Source: Condylostoma magnum (taxonomy: Eukaryota > Ciliophora > Heterotrichea > Heterotrichida > Condylostomatidae). From it: a stretch of DNA of 31,084 bases. A program made the position numbers and the translations under genes. Shown in pieces: positions 20,985-28,367 of the stretch. Under the pieces are notes generated by a model that saw only the letters and a list, made by a program, of their open reading frames with translations, made no database searches and was not told where the DNA came from. Each line of letters begins with the position of its first letter. Position 1 is the stretch's first letter. Location: contig CAKKTI010000194.1 of NCBI GenBank assembly GCA_920105805.1, positions 1 through 31,084 on the forward strand, read 5' to 3'.

Positions 20985-22382
20985 CTAATTACCTATTTAC
21001 ATATACGACTTCGATGATTCCAACTGCCTATCTAACTGGATATTAGTATCTTCCAACTATGCCACCCATTACTTTTCCGATTCTAACCTCTACCTCATCC
21101 ACTACAATTCATCATTTAACTTATCTATTTCTGTCTCATAATGCTTTTGCATTAAATCTAATTATTTTTAATACTCAATTTCGACTCTAGGTGCAGATCC
21201 AGTAGCAGATCTAACTCCAGTGGCAATAGAAGGAGTATAATTAGAAGCCTCTAAATTGATTCTGGCTTATGTCTGGTATTCCTCTGCTTTTTCTTTTAGA
21301 TTTTTATTTTCCTCTGATAATCTAATTTACTTCTAATCGAGTAAGTTATACTGGGTTTACAACGAATCTCTTTCAACTCTAATCAGTCTCATCGTCTCTA
21401 CATCTTACATTCAAACTGCCTTCACTTTCTATAGCTCCTACTCTAAGTTAACAATAGACTATCTGGATTTTAAAATCTTCTAATCAAGTTCCTATGAGTT
21501 TAACTCTAGTGCTGTTTTTAAGGCATCATAACCCATTGATGCTTCCTCTAATCTAAGCTTTAAATTATCATATACTTCCTCCTTTGTATGCAATTAATCA
21601 TAGACTTCCTAGTACAATTTTTCGTATTTAGACGCTTCTTGCTCTAGTTTTGTCAATTACTACATATTTTGCTAAATTTCCTCATGGAATTAAGCCTCAA
21701 GGGTAGCGTATGACTCTGAAATAGCCTTACTTCTATTTTTAAATGTCTCTAATTCAGCCCTGATTCTTTGAACCCTCGTTTAAGTTGTTATAGTATTTTA
21801 ATTTTTCGCATTTATTTCCATCTCCCCTCTGTCCTTAGCTCTTTATAAGTCTTCCTGGGCACTTTATAACTCTTTCTCTAGTTAATTAACAGCCTCCTCA
21901 AGCTACACCTTTTCCCTTCCAATATTTATGAGCTTTCTTATTCCGTCGTAGAGATCATCGGATTTCTAAGTAAGGTTTTCTATTTCTTATTAAGAATCTC
22001 ATATATAATCTGCAGAGTTTGTAAGATTCGCAGTTATTTACTAGCAAGTGATTTCTTAATTATTCAAATCCTCAGCTATTTACTCCTCTAATTCCTCTCC
22101 TTCTGCGATTCTTTCGTAAAATTTTTAAACAATTTGCTGAATTTCGTCGATTTACAGGGCAACATCTCTCTAAAACTCTAGAAATCCTTCAGTATGGGCA
22201 GATTTAAGTCCTTATTATTTCCAGGGAAAGGAAGCTTAAAATTTCAGTTATCCCAAATGTTAATGCAAGTACAAAAGATCCTAAACTTGTTAGAAATTGT
22301 TACTATTAGAGGTATTTTTAGGATCATTTTATTGCATTAGTTTACGTTCTACAGCTAGCATTACAGAATCGTTATTTTCCAT
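20985..22382 (-). CDS. coiled-coil protein
   Basis: About 465 residues, nearly all alpha-helical heptads after residue 60: LEFQRDVALQIDEIQQIVQK, INIGREKVQLEEAVNQLEKE, KAISESYATLEAQFHEEIQQ, EVYDNLKLRLEEASMGYDAL, IRLSEENKNLKEKAEEYQTQ. A short break with NYTPSIATGVRSATGSAP separates a last coil (KHYETEIDKLNDELQWMRQR). TGA is Trp in DYIWDS and KAVWMQ. Structural/cytoskeletal role inferred from architecture only; no family recognised. Ends at TAG TAG 20982-20987 or TAA 20997. Divergent from the secreted-type gene with only 27 nt between start codons. Confidence 0.78.
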
Positions 22383-22409
22383 CTTTCTGTCTTAAAAAAC
22401 GAATATTAA
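22383..22409. promoter_or_regulatory. 27-nt divergent spacer between two start codons
   Basis: If both start codons are right, two opposite transcripts begin within or beside this AT-rich 27-nt stretch, so promoter elements must overlap coding DNA or be minimal. Confidence 0.35.
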
Positions 22410-23990
22410 ATGGGTTTTATTCGAGTTGCAATTGCCATTTAGGTTCTTATATTTTCCTAAGCTATATAGTAAGCTAGTTAATAATAAGTAAGATTGGACG
22501 AGGATGTATAGGAAGCTAGGGAATAGTTTCAAGTGATAGAAGAGAGTTTAGAATAACTCAATGCATAATCTGACTTTTTTTAGTAGATAAGCTAGCTGGT
22601 GGATTCTTATTAAAATTAATTTGAGTAATTAAGAGAGTCTATTGATTAGTAAGAGGAGAGAATGGATAATATTGATGATTTAAGAAATTCATATCAGGAA
22701 AATTATGAGGAATTAGTTGAATTGTAAGAATAATATGAGGAAATCAGCTCCTTTTAAGAAGGGTTGGAAGAGTATTAGGAATAAGTTGAAGAGTTTGAAG
22801 ATTCTGCTGAGCAGGCGGAGCAAGAAAGATAAGATTTGTCGTAATTAGTTATATAGGTGAGGCAATAAGAAGAAATAGAAGAGTAATTAGTATTGGGAGA
22901 ATAAATCGAGGAAGACTTAAATAATGCAAATATCAGTGAGCAGCTTAATACAAATGATATTTTATCTTCAGAATCTTAGTTAAATTTTGATGAGGAGTAA
23001 ATTGTCTTTATAGAAGAAGAAAGAAGCTTTAATAATCTTTTATCTCATGTATAAGAAATAGTGGATGAGCTAAGAAATGATATTAATAATGTAGAAGAAT
23101 AAGAGTAGCAATTAATGAATGCTGAAGAATCAGCTGAATAACAAGAATAAATTTAGCAGTAAGAATCAATTGAGCAATAAGAATAAACTGAACAGTAAGA
23201 ATCAGCTGAATAATAAGAATAAAATGAAGAAGAATAAAGATTAATTCAAATTGTTTTTTAAGAAGAATAAAGACCAATTCAAATTGTTCTATAAGAAGAA
23301 GAAACATAAGAAACTGCTACATAAGAAGAGTCTTTTCTTGCTTCTGAAGAAAATTAATAAACAGATGAAACTATCTAACAAATAGATGAAGTTTAAGAAT
23401 AGAGAAATTATTCAGATGAAGAAATCAATGAAATTTCCAGAAATATACTGGCATCTATTATTTCAAGAATTACTTAAACAAACTAAAATGAACCTTCTAC
23501 TGAAGAGTCGCCAAATAGTGCAAGTAATAACGCATCATCTAGCAATTAAGACATATATACAAATGATTCATAAAGGAATAATTAAGGAGGAACTATAAGT
23601 GAAGAACCTGCTAATTTTGATATTGACGATTATCCCAGTTTCTTCCGTAGTTTAAATCAAGCTCATGATTTCTTTATTCCTAATGAAGTTTTAGATTAGT
23701 CAGATGATAATAACTAGGATAACGATTTTCAGGGCAATTAAAACTACTTTAATTCATTCTAAAACTTGATACAATCAAATAATCATCCTTAATTGTATCG
23801 TGATACTGACGAAATCTAGTACTTTTAATCCCATTAAGTGTAGTCTGACACTGATGACATTTAAAGCATTATTTACAGGCCTACTCATGTAATACCTAGG
23901 CAATCTGTTGTGGGAGACAATGATGAGATAAGTAATGTAATGCCTCGAACTCCATTGAGTCATAGAAGATTGAATTTGAGGGGAGTTTAG
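22410..23990 (+). CDS. probable secreted acidic Gln/Glu-rich coiled-coil protein
   Basis: About 526 residues. The first 18 (MGFIRVAIAIQVLIFSQA) resemble a signal peptide: Arg5, a hydrophobic core and a small residue at the putative cleavage site. Then come coiled-coil heptads (QFQVIEESLEQLNAQSDFFQ) running without a break through a second Met at 22662, which is why I prefer the upstream start. The middle is Glu/Gln-rich with 36-bp and 33-bp tandem repeats; the end is Asp/Asn/Ser-rich and finishes TPLSHRRLNLRGV before TAG 23988-23990 (or TAA 24000-24002). No transmembrane helix after the signal, so secretion, a storage granule or the cortical space is inferred. Gln is mostly TAA/TAG. No family recognised. 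Confidence 0.65.
23127..23234 (+). repeat. tandem repeat, 3 x 36 bp, coding (ESAEQQEQ...)
   Basis: Three 36-bp units at 23127, 23163 and 23199 encoding ESAEQQEQIQQQ, ESIEQQEQTEQQ and ESAEQQEQNEEE. Same period as the repeat at 13230-13517 in an unrelated gene. Confidence 0.85.
23229..23294 (+). repeat. tandem repeat, 2 x 33 bp, coding (EEQRxIQIVxQ)
   Basis: Two 33-bp units at 23229-23261 and 23262-23294 encoding EEQRLIQIVFQ and EEQRPIQIVLQ, directly after the 36-bp array. Confidence 0.85.
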
Positions 23991-24008
23991 TTATTTATTT
24001 AAACTTTT

Positions 24009-24488
24009 TTAATTTAGTGTTATTCATTTTTGATCACAAGCAGATTTTGGTTCGTTGGAAAATATTCCAAGTTAGGCAGCAACTAAAAATCTTGCTTATA
24101 AAAAACGTTCTTTTTATGGAGAGGGAGTATAAGAATGATAGTACTTTTTTCTGCTTTTTGTTGGAGAAACTGGTGAGTTTGTCATAGGTGACGCATTTTT
24201 AACACTTGTTTTATATCGCTGGTGACTATAAGTAATTATAGGCTTACTGAAAATCTTTAGTTAATTTGGTCTCTAATATTTAGAAATCATATTGAGTTTA
24301 TAGTTTGTATTAGGCTTTATAGTTGAATTATCATACTGAATTGAGGCATTTCTTTAATTATTTTTTTTAGCATTTATAGATGAACTGTATCTATCTATCT
24401 TTTATCTCCTTTTTATTACATCAAAGGAGTACTATCGTCCTCTGGACTTCCTATGATCCTTTGAGGCTAAATGTAATTTTATATCCAT
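24009..24488 (-). CDS. basic Ser/Pro-rich protein, unknown
   Basis: About 154-159 residues starting MDIKLHLASKDHRKSRGRQY and ending in a Ser/Pro/Lys-rich tail (NASPMTNSPVSPTKSRKKYY, then SYTPSPQKERF). Composition suggests an intrinsically disordered, phosphorylatable protein. No family. Stop is TGA 24024-24026 or TAA 24009-24011. Its start lies 8 nt after the presumed stop of the preceding gene, in another frame; it could instead be the C-terminal part of that gene joined by an unusual intron or frameshift. Confidence 0.5.
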
Positions 24489-24496
24489 TTTAATAA

Positions 24497-25129
24497 TCAC
24501 CTAAGAATATCATACGCTGCTTTATCCTGCTGTCCTTCATACCTGAGCCTAAATTTGAGCTGATCGAAGAACTCCTTATACTCATCTGGATCGATATTGT
24601 GACACCAACAGTCACAAAGTTCAAACAATGACTCAAACAGCATATCTCTCGATAAAACGTCACTACCTTTAGTGTCTCTTTCCCAATCGCTCTAAACAAC
24701 TTACTTTAACTCATTATCATTTATTTATGGTCTAAGAATATATGCTATTCTAGTAAGCATTCTTTCGTATTCTTTCCTCTGTACAGTTTAATTAGTTTCA
24801 ACTTAATATAACTAAATAAAATCTTAAATGCTTTCAACGACAGTCGGATCTGTCTTAAGAGATTGTCTACGTTGCAAAGCAGCCTCAGTGTTCATTGAAC
24901 TATTCCCATCTAAGTGATAAGGCCTTATTTAATCCCTCCTAGGATCAAAAACAAAGGCTAGATCTTTGTTAGTAATCCGCATATTGTCCTGATTAACAAC
25001 GAGATTTTATTTAGAAGATTTTGTTATAGTTGACTCCCTGGCCTAATTAGTAGGTTATCTCTGCACATTACTGTGATTATTCCTATGGGAATTCTGGTCA
25101 CTTCTATGGCTTTACCGGCAAGAGTCCAT
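24497..25129 (-). CDS. EF-hand-like helical protein, unknown
   Basis: About 210 residues. N-terminal third is Asn/Arg/Ser-rich and disordered (MDSCRQSHRSDQNSHRNN). Residues 95-205 are helical: SIQDFIQLYQVETNQTVQRK, SRDMLFESLFELCDCWCHNI, DPDEYKEFFDQLKFRLRY. The pattern of paired helices with Asp-rich turns recalls EF-hand-like proteins of flagella, but no intact calcium loop is seen. The end is taken as TGA 24497-24499, which would make TGA a stop here although it is Trp elsewhere; if it is Trp, the frame runs on to TAA 24479-24481 and overlaps the next gene's start. It begins 11 nt after the LITAF gene's stop. Confidence 0.6.
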
Positions 25130-25140
25130 TTTAATTATTA

Positions 25141-25848
25141 CTAATTAATTTCCCTTTTACACCTGCTACAACATACAATGGGCCTTTTGCAATTATTAGA
25201 GCAAAAAGGTAGCATACAGCACCCAAAAACTCCTCCAGTAAGGAAAATAAGTACTGATGATGTAAAGGTTTTGCACGAGGGGTCGTATCTAGTCTCCGTA
25301 GTGTTTTAACTATCACAATTATCACATCATCTTAACTAAGGAGAAAGTGAGTCAATCTTAAACTCAGCTTAATCTATATGACATGCATGGTGAACTTGCT
25401 CAAATTAAGGACTTAGTGGGGAAAACTTGTATTCTGGACTTTATGGTGTTACTAATTCCTCAGTCTTTCTCGGATTAATAAACTAGTCTTCAAGCAGTCT
25501 CAGTTTTTACTGTAGTCTAGTTTTGGGAGTTATCATGTAATTCTTGATTCTTTCATGATGATCTTTTTATACAGGTGAGGAAGTCCTGTTGGCTATATAA
25601 CTTTTCATCAGTGAGCTTATGTTTGACCTTCCTGCTAATGTACTAAGATCTTCACTCATGTTCATGTCTCTGAGACTTACTGAATCATTTCTTTAAGGGG
25701 AAAGAGATAGACTTAGATTTGGGTAGTTGTTATAATCGTGAGTTCAGTTGCTTAGAAAGGAGTTTTTGTTGGTTTGAATTGGAGTACCGAATATTGAGGG
25801 TCCTTCATTGGAAAGATTTGCTGCATCTTCAGATATGTTTTTATGCAT
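25141..25848 (-). CDS. LITAF (SIMPLE)-domain protein
   Basis: About 235 residues. The first 165 are polar and Ser/Pro-rich (SPLSPQFEQ, LSLSLSPQRN), a likely cytosolic tail. Residues ~168-234 form a LITAF domain: CDNCDSQNTTETRYDPSCKTF (first CxxC knuckle), a 20-residue hydrophobic in-plane helix (SSVLIFLTGGVFGCCMLPF), then CSNNCKRPIVCCSRCKREIN (second CxxC). Such proteins bind zinc and attach to the cytosolic face of late endosomes/lysosomes (family knowledge). The Trp before the first knuckle (RWCDNC) is TGA. Ends in three consecutive stops, TAG TAA TAA (25143-25135). Confidence 0.88.
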
Positions 25849-25895
25849 AACGATAAATTTAATAAAGATGAAATTTCTATATTGTATACAGTTGT

Positions 25896-26873
25896 TTAAA
25901 TCATAGTTACTAAATTATTGGATTTGTTAAGAGATTTCTTTAATCTATTAGGTGTTACTAGGTAGTTTTTATCAAATTCGCTTTATATTAGCTTTAGTTT
26001 ATCTATTAGGTTAAGTGTTGGATTTTTCTTAATTGCTCTTAGACGATTATGCAAAACGCTTTAATCATTATAAGTAATTTTACTTATTTACTTCTTAAAC
26101 ACTTATTATTCCTTATTTGGAGCTACTTCTTAAAATCTCCTTTTTATACGCTCTTAAATTTGCCTGTTTTATTTCTACTTTGACTGGTAATTTAAAATAC
26201 TAGAAATAGTTTCTTGATTTGACTCTTTAGATCATAATTAAGAAATATGAGGCTTTTCATTCAAGTCTTTTACTCTACCTAATCGTTTGAGTCTTTACTA
26301 TTAAATGACTAATTCTGGCTAAGGGGTAGCTGATCTTTGTATCTATGGGAGAAAAACGTGAGAATTTCTAGATAAGTTGACTCTATCTGTATATGACTGC
26401 TTCTCCTCATAAAACTAAATTCTTTTTAGATCCTTCTTTCACCCGTTTATTCCTTTATTATGTATTTATTACACATCTAAGTCTAATCTGTTGAGTAAGT
26501 ACCCAAATGACTCTTTATTATCTTTAATTCCATTAGAAATAGTAGAGAATTAACTTTCACTATAGCTACTTTCAGATTAACTTTCTGAAACTGATTGCTA
26601 AGGCTTTGGCTTTTCAGTTTCATCATCTGTTTGAATCTCCCAGCTTGAATTATAGGAATATATACCAACTTTGTTCTTCTGGTATGAATGTGATATTTTA
26701 TTTTCTAGTTCTTGTATATTCAGATGCTTTCTGCTAAGTATTCTTGTATATTTTTATCAAGATTTAGGTGGATTTGCATATTCAAGCATTAGTCTTGAAA
26801 GGTTTTACTAGTTTGTGAAAAGATTGCAAATTACTTATTATGGCTGTATCTTTCTTAGTATTGTTGATTTCAT
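25896..26873 (-). CDS. hypothetical basic/Ser-rich protein
   Basis: About 325 residues. N-terminal block MKSTILRKIQPQQVICNLFT then LSRLMLEYANPPKSWQKYTR looks conserved and helical; the middle is Glu/Ser-rich (ETEKPKPQQSVSESQSESS), and the C-terminal half is basic and helical (QNRQIQERIKRRFQEVAPNK; HNRLRAIKKNPTLNLIDKLK). TGA is Trp in KSWQKY, NGWKKD and QLWSKE. No family recognised. The frame was chosen over two others because it alone gives balanced composition throughout. Stop TAA 25896-25898; the LITAF gene starts 47 nt later. Confidence 0.6.
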
Positions 26874-27305
26874 ATGAAAAAGTCTGTATAGAATGGATTC
26901 TTGTACTTAGCATTGCTAGAAAAACCCATTTTTAGTATCAGTATAAAAGGGTTATTGATTGTTAAAGAGCTTACTTTTACGATTACAAATAAATTCTAGA
27001 GGTATAACAATATAGTCAATGTTTGATGATATTTGATATAGATTTTAAAACTACTTTTTATTATTTGGATACTACTTATGATTCTATAACACCATACAAG
27101 ATCTTTAGTTATTATTTATTTGATGAGGTAAATGATTGAAATAAGATCTAAGATTATTGCCTTCTACTTTCAATAAATTTATACTTTTCTTTATTTATTG
27201 TATAACTTAAATTGTGGCTTTATTGTTATACAAGTTTATTTAATCAATTTATTAGAAATCTTACTTATACAAGCTATATTTATTATCAATTATCTTCTAT
27301 ACAGT
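26874..27305. other. AT-rich intergenic region
   Basis: 432 nt between two minus-strand genes, visibly richer in A/T than either flank. No gene, repeat or RNA motif. It probably contains the 3' end of the gene at 27306-28010 and the promoter of the four-gene group 26873-24009. Confidence 0.45.
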
Positions 27306-28010
27306 TTATAGTAATTCAATGATTTTCTCACTATTAATTCTTATATACAGTAACACCTTCTCTAAGCAAAATAAGTTCCTTAAAGTAGTCGCTGCATGAT
27401 TAAAAACGTTTAAAATGTGTTCTTATGTGTTTGAACAATTATTCTGTCCTTTTTCCCGGCATTTGAAAAGTCTTCTATCCAGTTTTAAGCATTTTTGCGA
27501 TGTAATTTAATCACTAAGTATTATCTAATACTTCCTCTACTAATTATGAATTCTTTCCCATGAGTTCTTATCATACCAAATCATTTTATTAGTATCAATT
27601 TTAATTCCATACGATCTTTCTAAGGCAATAGAACACAATCTTTCCTTATCAGCTTCTAAGGTCCTATTAAGTTAAAAGAATCATCTACTGGATCACTCAA
27701 AAACTTCATTAAGTAATCCAGAGCATCTACTTATTTAAGTGTCTGCTTCTTTTATACTAGTAGGAGTATATTTGAATAATTTAGTTAATCTGTTATCAAA
27801 ATCTGAGATTTCTTAGCAAAATCTCAATCCATTCTATATCAAATCAGCATGCTTATTACAAAACTCCTTATTTCTTTCAGCAAGCTGTATAAGACTATGG
27901 TGATCTTAATTATAATTCCTTGCTTTCAACCCTAAAATCTCAAATTTGTCCTTTAAAACTTCAAAAATATCACAAAACCTAGCATTACTATAATTGTTTT
28001 AATCTGACAT
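27306..28010 (-). CDS. hypothetical helical protein
   Basis: 156 or 234 residues. Starts MSDQNNYSNARFCDIFEVLK; helical throughout (NKHADLIQNGLRFCQEISDF; KERLCSIALERSYGIKIDTN). TGA reads as Trp in VFEWSSRWFF. The shorter form stops at tandem TAG TAG (27537-27542); readable, Cys-containing, less AT-rich sequence continues to TAA 27306-27308, which I used as the end. No family recognised. Its ATG is 5 nt from the divergent ATG of the C9orf85-like gene. Confidence 0.55.
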
Positions 28011-28015
28011 ATTAA

Positions 28016-28345
28016 ATGAAGAAAAGGCCAGCTCATCAGAACAAATTTGCATTTAAGCATAATAAAAACTCTAGGTTAACAGAGCAAATAGCAAAGGAGC
28101 CTTTAGACAATTTATGTTAAAGATGCATGGCTAAATTGTAATGAAGAAAAGATTTCAGAAAGTACAAACTAAGGACTGTCCCAGGCAGATGTTTTAATTG
28201 CTAGGAGAAAACAGTCACTAGAGCATATAGGAAATTTTGTAATCCATGTGCTGTTGAGAGATAAATTTGTGCAAAGTGTGTAAAAGAGCCATTGAGCATA
28301 GAAGAGGAAAAAGTGGAAATTAACATAATGGAAGATTTAGGCTAA
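28016..28345 (+). CDS. C9orf85/DUF2039 family zinc-ribbon-like protein
   Basis: 109 residues, the full family length. It matches the family from residue 4: RPAHQNKFAFKHNKNSRLTE (human RPQKHQNTFSFKND), CQRCMAKLQWRKDFRKYKLR (human CQRCKEVLEWRVKYSKYKPL), GRCFNCQEKTVTRAYRKFCN followed by PCAVERQICAKCVKEP. Four Cys pairs likely bind zinc. The family is widely conserved in eukaryotes but poorly characterised. In LQWR, adjacent TAA TGA at 28139-28144 read Gln-Trp, and Trp is conserved, so two 'stops' in a row are sense. Ends at TAA TAA (28343-28348), 22 nt from the convergent channel gene. Confidence 0.9.
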
Positions 28346-28367
28346 TAACCCTTGCAAAAGTCAATTA

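Noticed and set aside
23083-23307. Hydrophobic minus-strand open frame (LILTVQFILIAQLI)
   Set aside because: Antisense shadow of the Gln/Glu-rich 36-bp repeat; hydrophobicity comes from the complement of GAA/TAA codons.
24490-24699. Minus-strand open frame ending RIKQRMIFLGDY
   Set aside because: Overlaps the better-supported 25129-24497 frame and does not extend coherently on either side.
25131-25325. Minus-strand open frame rich in hydrophobic residues (FLGAVCYLFALII)
   Set aside because: Frame shadow of the LITAF domain, which carries the conserved CxxC knuckles in its own frame.
26483-26668. Minus-strand open frame VYIPIIQAGRFKQMMK
   Set aside because: Another frame from 26873 gives balanced composition over 325 residues with TGA as Trp; this one does not extend coherently.
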